Of a DNA stretch of 64,000 nt, positions 51,839-59,580 are shown in pieces. The stretch covers positions 124,001 through 188,000 of the forward strand of contig JAEPML010000008.1 in the NCBI GenBank assembly GCA_017643925.1. Direction: 5' to 3'. The translations under genes were made by a program, and so were the position numbers. A model generated the notes under the pieces. It searched no databases and was not told where the DNA came from. It saw only the letters and a list, made by a program, of their open reading frames with translations. Source of the DNA: Roseibium sp. (GTDB lineage: Bacteria > Pseudomonadota > Alphaproteobacteria > Rhizobiales > Stappiaceae). Every line of letters begins with the position of its first letter. The first letter of the stretch is position 1.

Positions 51839-53329
51839 TTGAAAGTTCTGATCGTCGAAGATGCCCTGCCCCTGGCCACTGTTTATGGACACCAGCTTTC
51901 CCGAGCCGGTATAGAGACCGTGCATGTCGAGACCGGTGCAGACGCCCTTTCGAAACTCCGGAAAGGCGGTATCAGCGTCGTTCTGCTCGATTTGCAGTTG
52001 CCGGACATGAACGGTCGGGACGTCCTGACGGCGATCAGGGACGAACAGCTTCCGGTAACGGTTGTTGTGGTTACCAGTTCGGGATCAATAAAGACGGCAG
52101 TTGATGCCATGCAGGCTGGTGCGTACGACTTCCTCGTCAAACCGGTCGCCGAGGAGCGACTGGTAACCACGACGCGCAATGCCATGGAGCGTGAAACCCT
52201 TACCGAGGTTGTCGAGGAGGTCCGTAAACCTGCCTCTACCAAGGCACATCACGGCTTTGTCGGGTCTTCGCTGCCGATGACCGCTGTCTACAAGATGATC
52301 GAGAGTGTTGCCCGATCCAACGCGTCCGTCTTCATTACCGGTGAAAGCGGAACCGGCAAGGAGGTTTGTGCAGAGGCCATTCACAAGTCCAGCCCTCGGA
52401 TGAAACACCCGTTTGTGCCGCTCAATTGTGCTGCTATCCCGAAAGACCTGATCGAGTCCGAGATATTCGGCCACATCAAGGGTGCGTTTACAGGAGCGAC
52501 TTCCGACAGGGACGGTGCGGCGGCAAGGGCCGATGGTGGCACGCTTTTTCTTGACGAGATCTGCGAACTTGAACTGAACCTGCAGGCGAAACTACTCCGC
52601 TTTCTGCAAAGTGGTACGGTTCAAAAGGTCGGTAGCGACAGCCTGAAGAAGGTCGACGTCAGGATCGTTTGCGCGACCAACCGGGATCCTCTGGCGGAGG
52701 TGGAAACCGGCCGGTTTCGCGAGGATCTATATTACCGTCTTCACGTATTGCCAATCGGACTGCCGCCCCTGCGTGCGCGCGGCGCGGACATACTCGAACT
52801 TGCCAAACATTTTCTGCTTCAGTTTTCTGCAGAGGAACAAAAGGACTTCGAAGGTTTCTCGGTCGAGGCGGAGGAGATGCTCATGGCGCATTCCTGGCCG
52901 GGTAATGTCAGGGAAATGCAAAACACGATCCGAAATCTCGTCGTGCTGAACGAAGGCCCTATCGTCGAGACCGAGATGTTGTCGACTATGACCGGTCGTG
53001 TGCCGAATGTGCAAAAAGATCCCGCAGCAGTTCCATTGCAGGTGCCTCAGGCCGTTGCAGCAGCGCATGTTGTCGACAGTTTTGCAAACAGCAGCTGGCC
53101 CAACATAACGCTTTCACTCGGTCAGCCCTACGAGATTCTGGAACGCAAGTTGATCGAAGCAACGATTGATGCCTGCGGCGGCAGCCTTCCGAAAACAGCA
53201 CGTGTCTTGGAGGTCAGCCCGTCCACGCTCTACCGGAAGAAAGAGATCTGGGCGGCGCAAGACGATCAAGACGATGATGCGCCTGATGCCACTGATGAAG
53301 CAGCTTCTGAAGAGGCAACAGGAACCTGA
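51839..53329 (+). CDS. NtrC-family sigma-54-dependent response regulator
   Basis: A 496-residue activator: receiver domain with Asp51 (VVLLDLQLPDMNG), AAA+ domain (about 150-370) with Walker A GESGTGKE, the sigma-54-contact loop GAFTGA at 215-220, Walker B LFLDEI, and a Fis-type HTH at the C-terminus (LPKTARVLEVSPSTLYRKK). The true start is probably TTG 51839, six nt after AAGGAG; the frame is open upstream to TTG 51809. It is the predicted output of the heme-sensing kinase 30 bp upstream. Four sigma-54-type promoters in the same locus (before 36531, 42069, 54781 and 55258) are its likely targets. Architecture resembles AlgB and LuxO. Confidence 0.93.
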   Translation: MKVLIVEDALPLATVYGHQLSRAGIETVHVETGADALSKLRKGGISVVLLDLQLPDMNGRDVLTAIRDEQLPVTVVVVTSSGSIKTAVDAMQAGAYDFLVKPVAEERLVTTTRNAMERETLTEVVEEVRKPASTKAHHGFVGSSLPMTAVYKMIESVARSNASVFITGESGTGKEVCAEAIHKSSPRMKHPFVPLNCAAIPKDLIESEIFGHIKGAFTGATSDRDGAAARADGGTLFLDEICELELNLQAKLLRFLQSGTVQKVGSDSLKKVDVRIVCATNRDPLAEVETGRFREDLYYRLHVLPIGLPPLRARGADILELAKHFLLQFSAEEQKDFEGFSVEAEEMLMAHSWPGNVREMQNTIRNLVVLNEGPIVETEMLSTMTGRVPNVQKDPAAVPLQVPQAVAAAHVVDSFANSSWPNITLSLGQPYEILERKLIEATIDACGGSLPKTARVLEVSPSTLYRKKEIWAAQDDQDDDAPDATDEAASEEATGT

Positions 53330-53364
53330 AGAAGCGTCAAGTCCAGGTTCCTGCCTATCTTTTT
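53313..53364. terminator. intrinsic terminator between the activator and NUDIX genes
   Basis: AGGAACCTG (53320-53328) pairs with CAGGTTCCT (53344-53352), extended by AGGC/GCCT after a small bulge, then ATCTTTTTC. The activator stop codon lies inside the stem. The position between convergent genes fits a terminator for the + strand operon. Confidence 0.8.
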
Positions 53365-53367
53365 CAG

Positions 53368-53940
53368 CTAGTCACGCAAGATCATTTCCGCCATTCCGAT
53401 TGCCGCGACATGTGAGGTGATTGGAGTGAGGCCACTCATCATGAATCGGCGCACCTCTGCTCGCGGGACCGTTACGAGAGCCGTTTCCTCCAGATCCCCT
53501 GAATTCGCCTCGCCAAGCTTGATAACGTGGCTGGCGACGAAAATGTAAGAAGTCGCGATCTTCTGATTACCGTGCAGAACCAGGCTTGGCGCTGCAATCC
53601 ACTTGCCACCGCCATACCCGGTTTCTTCCAGCAGCTCCCGGCGCGCCGAAAACTCGACATCTTCGCCTGGATCGATCTGGCCTCCCGGCAATGTGAGGCA
53701 GACCTCCCCTACCCCGTGCTTGTATTGACGCAGCATGAGGACCTCGTTCTCTTCGGTTACGGCATAAACCGTTGCAAAGGATGGAAGGTCTATCTGGTAG
53801 TAGTCATCGACAATCCGGTTGTCCGGCAGACAAACGGTCTGGCGCATAACGCGCAAACGGTTGCTGGCCTCGAAAACCTTGTTGCTGTTCAGGAGCGCCC
53901 AGTGTTGCGGGTTCTGGACCTTCTGCCTTGCCGCATCCAT
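53368..53940 (-). CDS. NUDIX hydrolase, sugar-nucleotide pyrophosphatase-like
   Basis: A 190-residue NUDIX protein with an intact box, G-x5-E-x7-REL-x-EETGY (GGQIDPGEDVEFSARRELLE). The N-terminal DDYYQIDLPSFATVYAVTEE and YKHGVGEVCLTLPGG are like ADP-ribose and GDP-mannose pyrophosphatases. It starts 1 nt after the PMM-like gene, whose end overlaps its GGAGG site, so the two are an operon; a role in the GDP-mannose or GDP-mannuronate pool is plausible. ATG 53940 was chosen over TTG 53955 for ribosome-site spacing. Confidence 0.85.
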   Translation of the reverse strand: MDAARQKVQNPQHWALLNSNKVFEASNRLRVMRQTVCLPDNRIVDDYYQIDLPSFATVYAVTEENEVLMLRQYKHGVGEVCLTLPGGQIDPGEDVEFSARRELLEETGYGGGKWIAAPSLVLHGNQKIATSYIFVASHVIKLGEANSGDLEETALVTVPRAEVRRFMMSGLTPITSHVAAIGMAEMILRD

Positions 53941-53941
53941 C

Positions 53942-54781
53942 TCATACCTCCTCAAGGTGCCATTTTTCGAGGTTGATCTGGGCTTCCCGGCCTTCCAGGC
54001 ATCTCATTTCGTAACTGAGCAACTGGCTGACATCACTCGGGCCTCCAACAACAGAGCAGATATCCTGACCGGAAAAGGCTGCCTCGAGCGGCTTGGCGAA
54101 GCCCTCAACCGACTGATGCATCAGGTAACTGACTATGCGTGCCGATTTGTGACGGGTAAGAATATGGCTGCGAACCATCGCGCTGCTGAAAGACGACGGC
54201 ATGATCAACAAACCGGTTTCGGTGTCGCGGTAGATGTCATGATCGGGAAACCGTGCGCTGAATTCGTCGATCACGACACACAGTTCCTGGTGTTCCTTTT
54301 CCCAGTTGGCGTATTCCCTGAGTTGCCTGGAGGTGCTTTTTGTTCCAGCCATGCAAATCCGCAAGGATGCCGGACCACAGTCGATCATCGGGGCCCGCTT
54401 GTCCGGATAGGTGCTTTTCTGGACGACCTTCGCGGCAAATTCATAAAGATCATCGGATAAGTCATGCTCGTGACGAATTTGAAGTTCGTTTTTCACCCAC
54501 AGTTCAGAGCCGGCATTCGTGAAGACCCCTGCCAGGGAGTTCAAAACACGAGCGGGGACCCGGCGCATGACTTCATTGTAGTTGGTGCGGCTCAACAGGT
54601 AGCAGGGACGCTTGCCGGCAAAAGCCGCGAGATAGGACGCGAACTCAAACTCGATGACGCCATTCCGGCTGTCGGTCAATGTCTCCAAGTCAAACAGGAA
54701 GACATTTTCAAAGCCCCTTGAGTTGGGTGCGACGGGGCCTGAAACACGACCCACGGGTGAGAATACTGGCTTCGGAAACAT
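53942..54781 (-). CDS. HAD-superfamily protein resembling eukaryotic-type phosphomannomutase
   Basis: A 279-residue protein. VFLFDLETLTDSRNGVI is a HAD motif I at residues 31-35, but the usual DxDxT reads Asp31-Leu-Glu33-Thr. A cap and C-terminal order like that of PMM/IIB HAD proteins follows: FTNAGSELWVKN, then IDCGPASLRICMAGTKST, then DIYRDTETGLLIMPSSFSS. Phosphomannomutase would supply mannose-1-phosphate for GDP-mannose, the AlgD substrate. The Asp-to-Glu change at the second motif I acid could lower or alter activity, so a regulator or phosphatase is also possible. ATG 54781 follows GGAGGAG, and a sigma-54-type promoter lies just upstream. Confidence 0.6.
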   Translation of the reverse strand: MFPKPVFSPVGRVSGPVAPNSRGFENVFLFDLETLTDSRNGVIEFEFASYLAAFAGKRPCYLLSRTNYNEVMRRVPARVLNSLAGVFTNAGSELWVKNELQIRHEHDLSDDLYEFAAKVVQKSTYPDKRAPMIDCGPASLRICMAGTKSTSRQLREYANWEKEHQELCVVIDEFSARFPDHDIYRDTETGLLIMPSSFSSAMVRSHILTRHKSARIVSYLMHQSVEGFAKPLEAAFSGQDICSVVGGPSDVSQLLSYEMRCLEGREAQINLEKWHLEEV

Positions 54782-54817
54782 GATCGCTCCTCCATTTGGA
54801 TTTTCCTGATGGAGGCG

Positions 54818-54835
54818 TTGCAATCCTTTGGCCAG
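54818..54835 (-). promoter_or_regulatory. sigma-54-type promoter of the PMM-like / NUDIX operon
   Basis: On the minus strand CTGGCCA-AAGGA-TTGCAA has GG and GC 12 bp apart and a perfect TTGCA -12 element; the -24 element is TGGCC instead of TGGCAC. The predicted start near 54808 leaves a 27-nt leader. Confidence 0.6.
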
Positions 54836-55094
54836 TTTCGGCGCTGGTTGGCGCAAAGGATTAAACATGTATAAAAACAGATACTTAAAACATTTTTGAG
54901 TTCGGTTTTCAAAATGAACGGCAATGCGGCATTTGCGAAAAAACAAACCTGAAATCTGAAAATGCAAACAATTGAACGATCAACCGCACTCAAGCAATTC
55001 AATACGGTCGGGTACACAGGCAGCTGCGCTTCAAAATCGTCAACCAGACTTGAACCTGGCGGTGTGTGCCAGTTTCCAGTCTTGGATATTCCTT

Positions 55095-55142
55095 GCCAAA
55101 AATCGAAAAAATTTTTGCAAATTTCGAAATTCGAATTTTGGC
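55095..55142. promoter_or_regulatory. 48-bp imperfect inverted repeat, candidate activator site
   Basis: GCCAAAAATCGAA (55095-55107) and TTCGAATTTTGGC (55130-55142) are inverted copies matching at 12 of 13 positions. The centre is about 114 bp before the predicted algD start site, a distance usual for sigma-54 enhancers. The inner part contains TTTTGCAAA. Confidence 0.5.
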
Positions 55143-55204
55143 ACGCGATACCGTAAGAATTCGTAAACTATTGATAAAATGCAAAAAATATATCTGAAAG
55201 GATT

Positions 55205-55221
55205 TTGGCACGGTCCTTGTT
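55205..55221 (+). promoter_or_regulatory. sigma-54-type promoter of algD
   Basis: TTGGCAC-GGTCC-TTGTT has a perfect -24 half and GG/GT 12 bp apart (55207-55208, 55219-55220); only the last bases of the -12 element differ from TTGCA. The predicted start near 55232 leaves a 26-nt leader. Confidence 0.7.
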
Positions 55222-55257
55222 CCTTGTTTGCCAGGAAATTTATCCGGGAGCAAACCA

Positions 55258-56667
55258 ATGAACATGTATGTTGGAAATCTGAACACCGCACGCAAAATTG
55301 AAATCACGCCTTTTCGTGTTGTAGAGCCCAAGGCCTCTATCAGCGTGATTGGCCTGGGCTATGTGGGGGCTGTCTCTCTTGCGTGCCTCAGTTCTTTGGG
55401 TCACCGGGTCGTGGGGGCAGACATCGACGAGAAAAAGGTCGACTCCATTGCATGGGGCAACAGCCCGATCCACGAAGACCGACTGTCAGAGCTTTTGACC
55501 CGCGGTGTTGCTGAAGACCTGCTTTCGGCGACAACAAACCTTCCAAGAGCCGTCCGCGAAACCGACGTGACCTTTGTATCTGTCGGAACCCCGACAAGCG
55601 CAGACGGTGGTTGCGACACGCGTGCTATCGAAGTGGTCGCCAAGGGCATCGGTGAAGCGCTCGCCCAGAAAGAGGCATTTCACGTGGTGGTCCTGAGGTG
55701 CTCCGTGCCCCCTGGAACAACGCTTGAAGTCATGAAACCGATAATCGAGCGTCATTCCGGAAAGGTCGCCGGGGTCGACTTCGGCATCGGCTTCAATCCG
55801 GAGTTTCTGAGAGAAGGTACCGCGGTTGCAGATTTTCATGAGCCGCCCAAGACGGTTATCGGCGTAACCGACGAAAAGACGGCCGACGTTCTTTCGAAAA
55901 TCTACGAACCGGTTGACCGGTCACCGATAGTGACAACCGTGGAAGTCGCCGAGCTTGTGAAATATGTCGACAATGTCTGGCATGCGAGCAAGGTCTGCTT
56001 TGCCAACGAAGTCGGCCGCCTGTGTAAGCCGATGGGCATCGACAGCCACGCCGTCATGGATATCTTCGTCCAGGACACGAAGCTGAACCTTTCTCCGTAC
56101 TACCTCAAGCCGGGTTTCGCCTTTGGCGGCTCCTGCCTGCCCAAGGAAGTTCGTGCAGTCAGTCATCTTGCCAAGACGCTCGGTGTCGAATTGCCCATGA
56201 TCGACGCACTGATGCCGTCCAACCAGAAACAGATCGATCAGGCTGTGGATCTGGTCGAAAGGACCGGTGCGAAAAAGGTCGCCGTTCTGGGTGTTGCCTT
56301 CAAGCCGGGAACAGACGACCTGCGCGAAAGCCCGACCCTTGAACTGATCGCCGAGCTCAAGGCCAAGGGTGTTGAGGTTACTGCATACGACCCGGCGATC
56401 GAACCCGGTCCGCATATCTCGCAACAGTTCGAGTACATGCGCTACGCGGCGCCGCATTTGAAGGATGTCGTGGAAGACCTGCCTGTGTTTCTGAAGGAAA
56501 CGCCAGGCGATGCAATCGAGGAAGCGGATGCGATCATCGTGTCGCAGAAAATTCCGGAACTTCGGAGTGTGTTGAAGTCCAAGAAGGAAGACGCAGCGAT
56601 TGTGGACCTTGTCCGCATAACCGCTCCCCTGCCTGCCTCTTCCGACTACACCGGTATTGGCTGGTAG
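55258..56667 (+). CDS. algD: GDP-mannose 6-dehydrogenase AlgD
   Basis: A 469-residue nucleotide-sugar dehydrogenase making GDP-mannuronate, the alginate precursor. The NAD fold begins ISVIGLGYVGAVSLACLSSLG (about residues 24-44), the catalytic Cys293 is in FAFGGSCLPKEVRA, and VDFGIGFNPEFLREGTAVAD, LVKYVDNVWHASKVCFANE, FKPGTDDLRESP and the C-terminal TGIGW match AlgD better than UDP-glucose dehydrogenases. An extra N-terminal segment of about 20 residues precedes the fold. ATG 55258 follows GGGAG; the in-frame TTG upstream has no support. It stands alone between a sigma-54-type promoter and a strong hairpin terminator. Confidence 0.9.
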   Translation: MNMYVGNLNTARKIEITPFRVVEPKASISVIGLGYVGAVSLACLSSLGHRVVGADIDEKKVDSIAWGNSPIHEDRLSELLTRGVAEDLLSATTNLPRAVRETDVTFVSVGTPTSADGGCDTRAIEVVAKGIGEALAQKEAFHVVVLRCSVPPGTTLEVMKPIIERHSGKVAGVDFGIGFNPEFLREGTAVADFHEPPKTVIGVTDEKTADVLSKIYEPVDRSPIVTTVEVAELVKYVDNVWHASKVCFANEVGRLCKPMGIDSHAVMDIFVQDTKLNLSPYYLKPGFAFGGSCLPKEVRAVSHLAKTLGVELPMIDALMPSNQKQIDQAVDLVERTGAKKVAVLGVAFKPGTDDLRESPTLELIAELKAKGVEVTAYDPAIEPGPHISQQFEYMRYAAPHLKDVVEDLPVFLKETPGDAIEEADAIIVSQKIPELRSVLKSKKEDAAIVDLVRITAPLPASSDYTGIGW

Positions 56668-56684
56668 GTCGACCGCATACTCCC

Positions 56685-56730
56685 GTCCGCTCCCTTTCGT
56701 CCCATCGCCCACCCAGGAAAGGGAGCGGAC
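56685..56730 (+). terminator. strong hairpin terminator after algD
   Basis: GTCCGCTCCCTTTC (56685-56698) and GAAAGGGAGCGGAC (56717-56730) are perfect 14-bp inverted arms around an 18-nt loop, 17 bp after the algD stop. The T-run is weak (ACTTCCCCTCT). Confidence 0.75.
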
Positions 56731-56890
56731 ACTTCCCCTCTCTCGCATCGTTATCGACGTATTCCCACAAGCCGCCAGGATTGTTGGCTTGTTTGTAGAA
56801 CAGCGTGGCAGACATTGGCATTGCACCTTGCAAACAAAGCAGAAATTTCGGAAGTTCGCTGCATTGCGTTTGTGACTTTGAGGTTGTGCC

Positions 56891-58540
56891 GTGAAATTGC
56901 CGGAAGCGATCAAGGACAATCTTTCCCCCATCAGTCTGATCGTTGCCGTAAGCTTCTTCGGGGCAGCATTGACCCCTTCCCTCATGCCCCGCGAACCGAT
57001 CATCCAGGCGTCCCTGTGTGCCGTTGTTGCAAGCCTTGGATATGAGGCAACGTTGCTTGCCAGAGCTCTCTGGAGATACCTGGAACTACCGGAACTGAAA
57101 GACCGTGCCAGACGCCTCTGGGTCGTCGTGGCGCTCGTCATCAGCGTCACAATCATCATCTACTCGCTTTCAAAGGCTGCGTCCTGGCAAAACGCGACCC
57201 GAGCTGCCGTGGATCTACCACCGCTGGAGACAGCAGCGCCCTTTTTCATTTTCTTTGTCGGCACGTTTTTCGGCCTGTTGTTGTGGTCGGTTTTCCGGTT
57301 GGCGGGCCTGGCCCGTCGTCTATTGTCCGCCCAGCTGGACAGGTTCGTGCCGCGCAGGATCGGGATAGTGCTTTCCGTCACACTGGTCGCCTGGCTATTC
57401 TGGGCGCTCATAGACGGCGCGTTGGTTCGAAACCTTTTTCGGGCTGCCGACACCCCTTTTCTCGCAGCGGACATGCTGATAGAGCCGGACATTGCCCAAC
57501 CGATGTCACCCGTAAAATCCGGCAGCCCGAATTCCCTGATACGATGGGACGAAATGGGTCGTCGTGGCCGTCAATACGTAGCCAACGCACCCACAAAAGA
57601 AGAAATAGCGGAGTTTTATTCTGGCCAGATCCTGGAACCTGTCAGGGTCTATGTCGGCAGAAGATCAGCTGAAACGGCGAAGGAACGCGCCAATCTGGCA
57701 CTCCGTGAGCTCATTCGCGTTGGGGGGTTTGAACGCAAGGCACTGGTCGTCGGCGTCCCGCCCGGAACAGGCTGGATGGACCCGGGTGCCCATGACACGC
57801 TTGATTTCATGCTCGGTGGCAACGTCGCGACTGTTGCCGTTCAATATTCCTATCTCACCAGTTTTCTGTCGCTGCTGGCCAATCCGGAATATGGCACAGA
57901 ACAGGCGGCGGCCTTGTTCAACGCGATCTACGATTACTGGACACTCCTTCCCAAGGACAAGCGGCCGGATTTTTACGTTTTCGGGATCAGTCAGGGCGCG
58001 TTTAACTCGCAGGCAACGTTGCCCTTGTTCGATCTGCTTGGAGACCCGATACAGGGAGCGCTGTGGACTGGCTCCCCCTTCTTTTCCCGGTATTGGGCGG
58101 AGGTCCGGAACAACAGGAACGAAGACAGCCCTGCCTGGCGCCCGACATTCGGCAACGGGTCACTCGTTCGGGTCATGGATCAATATGGCGGGCTCGACGG
58201 CAATTTCACAGAATGGGGTCCAATCAGGGCGGTGTTCCTGAACTATGGCAGCGATCCGATCGTGAATTTCACCTATGACAGCGCCATTCGCCCGCCTGCC
58301 TGGTTGAACGAACCCAGAGCGCCGGATGTTTCCGACAAGCTGTCCTGGTTCCCTGTGGTCACCATGCTTCAGATTGCGCTGGATTCCCTGTTTGCGCTCG
58401 ATGTTCCCAGGTTCGGTCACTATTACATCGCGCCGGATTACATCGATGCCTGGGCAGCCGTTGTCGAACCGGAAGGCTGGACCGACGAAAAAGCCCGGCA
58501 GTTAAAGGCAATCTTCGAAAAGCGTGGACCGTCCATGTGA
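56891..58540 (+). CDS. alpha/beta-hydrolase membrane protein (Abhydrolase_9 type)
   Basis: A 549-residue protein with four to five N-terminal helices (about residues 15-35, 40-58, 78-98, 112-140 and 155-178) and a C-terminal alpha/beta-hydrolase domain of the DUF2319/Abhydrolase_9 type. The nucleophile elbow is FGISQGAFNSQ near residue 365; KALVVGVPPGTGWMDPGAHDTL, LWTGSPFFSRYW and FLNYGSDPIVNF are family-typical. Function is not known; hydrolysis of a membrane lipid or ester is likely. Start GTG 56891 follows GAGG. Confidence 0.8.
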   Translation: MKLPEAIKDNLSPISLIVAVSFFGAALTPSLMPREPIIQASLCAVVASLGYEATLLARALWRYLELPELKDRARRLWVVVALVISVTIIIYSLSKAASWQNATRAAVDLPPLETAAPFFIFFVGTFFGLLLWSVFRLAGLARRLLSAQLDRFVPRRIGIVLSVTLVAWLFWALIDGALVRNLFRAADTPFLAADMLIEPDIAQPMSPVKSGSPNSLIRWDEMGRRGRQYVANAPTKEEIAEFYSGQILEPVRVYVGRRSAETAKERANLALRELIRVGGFERKALVVGVPPGTGWMDPGAHDTLDFMLGGNVATVAVQYSYLTSFLSLLANPEYGTEQAAALFNAIYDYWTLLPKDKRPDFYVFGISQGAFNSQATLPLFDLLGDPIQGALWTGSPFFSRYWAEVRNNRNEDSPAWRPTFGNGSLVRVMDQYGGLDGNFTEWGPIRAVFLNYGSDPIVNFTYDSAIRPPAWLNEPRAPDVSDKLSWFPVVTMLQIALDSLFALDVPRFGHYYIAPDYIDAWAAVVEPEGWTDEKARQLKAIFEKRGPSM

Positions 58541-58559
58541 TCCGGATTTCAGAGACACG

Positions 58560-59519
58560 TCAGCTTTTTTCCAGCAATTGGCTCAAGCCGCGCTTGAACT
58601 CGTCTTTTGCTGGCTCTGCTGCTGCAATGATGTCTTCGACCTTGAAGAAATCCATCGTCAGAAATTTCCCGATCGGGGGCTCAATGAAGAGGTCAGGTGT
58701 TGAACATTGCAGTTTCGAGGTGACCAGTGAATGCAGGGTTATTGACACCGAGCCGATCCAGGTTTCCAAGCCACTCGGCAGGTGTTTCTTGGAGAAGTCG
58801 CTTCCCGTTACATCCACACCGACGGTGTAGTGTCTATCACCATCAAGCACATCGAATGGCGTGGGGTTGACGAACCCCCCATCAATCAGGACCTTCTCGT
58901 CGATCTTTACTGGTGTGAGCAGCATTGGCAGCGCCGATGACGCCGCTATCGCGGGCAAAAGAGGTCCCTTTGTGAGCACCACTTCCGACTGGGTGTAAAA
59001 ATCAGTGGCAATGACCTTAAGCGGAATGCCCAGGTCCTCGAACGTATTGGCGTGCGTCTTCGGAAACACGGTTTCGAACAGTACGATCGGGTCAATGATT
59101 GCGGGTCGCGACAAGTTAAAGAGCGACGACCAGGTCTTCCCATTTTTCAGAAACAACGTGTTGAGAAGTTTCGCCTTTTCCGTAAACAATTCGACGGTGA
59201 ATTCCCGGATTTCAGATCCGCTCATACCGCTCGCGTAAAAACTGCCGAGAATGGCACCCATCGACGTTCCAGAAATCTCGGCCGGTTTTGTCCCAAGTTC
59301 GTCCATAGCTTCCAGAATGGGAATATGGGCGAAAGCTTTTGCGGCCCCGCCCCCGAGCGCGAGAGAAAAACCGTCCTTCTTCTGGTGCGGGGTGTCCGGT
59401 TCTACCGATTTTGCCAGCGTCGACGCCGGGAGTGCGCTCATAGTGCCGGCTGACATGGCAGCCAGCATGAGATCTCTGCGTTTGATCATTGTTGAGAAAG
59501 CCTGGATATGAACATTCAC
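58560..59519 (-). CDS. patatin-like phospholipase, probably Tat-exported
   Basis: A 319-residue (from GTG 59519) or 309-residue (from ATG 59489) protein of the RssA/patatin group. The N-terminus MIKRRDLMLAAMSAGTMS is a twin-arginine-like signal. The oxyanion segment is LALGGGAAKAFAHI, the nucleophile Ser is in ISGTSMGAILG and the dyad Asp in LIDGGFVNPTP, so the catalytic set is complete. Predicted lipid acyl hydrolase in the periplasm. It is convergent with the alpha/beta-hydrolase gene 19 bp away. Confidence 0.85.
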   Translation of the reverse strand: MNVHIQAFSTMIKRRDLMLAAMSAGTMSALPASTLAKSVEPDTPHQKKDGFSLALGGGAAKAFAHIPILEAMDELGTKPAEISGTSMGAILGSFYASGMSGSEIREFTVELFTEKAKLLNTLFLKNGKTWSSLFNLSRPAIIDPIVLFETVFPKTHANTFEDLGIPLKVIATDFYTQSEVVLTKGPLLPAIAASSALPMLLTPVKIDEKVLIDGGFVNPTPFDVLDGDRHYTVGVDVTGSDFSKKHLPSGLETWIGSVSITLHSLVTSKLQCSTPDLFIEPPIGKFLTMDFFKVEDIIAAAEPAKDEFKRGLSQLLEKS

Positions 59520-59580
59520 TTCCCTGCCCGATTGAGCAAGTTCGCAAAGAAGCTTCGATCAATTCAGGTAGAGTTTCAAC

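Larger units (their letters stand above)
54782..55257. other. divergent sigma-54 control region, PMM-like gene / algD
   Basis: A 476-bp AT-rich gap with no supported gene. Two outward-facing sigma-54-type promoters lie near its ends and a 48-bp imperfect inverted repeat between them (separate entries). It also contains TTTTGCAAA and AAATTTCGAAA motifs shared with other gaps of the locus. Confidence 0.7.
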
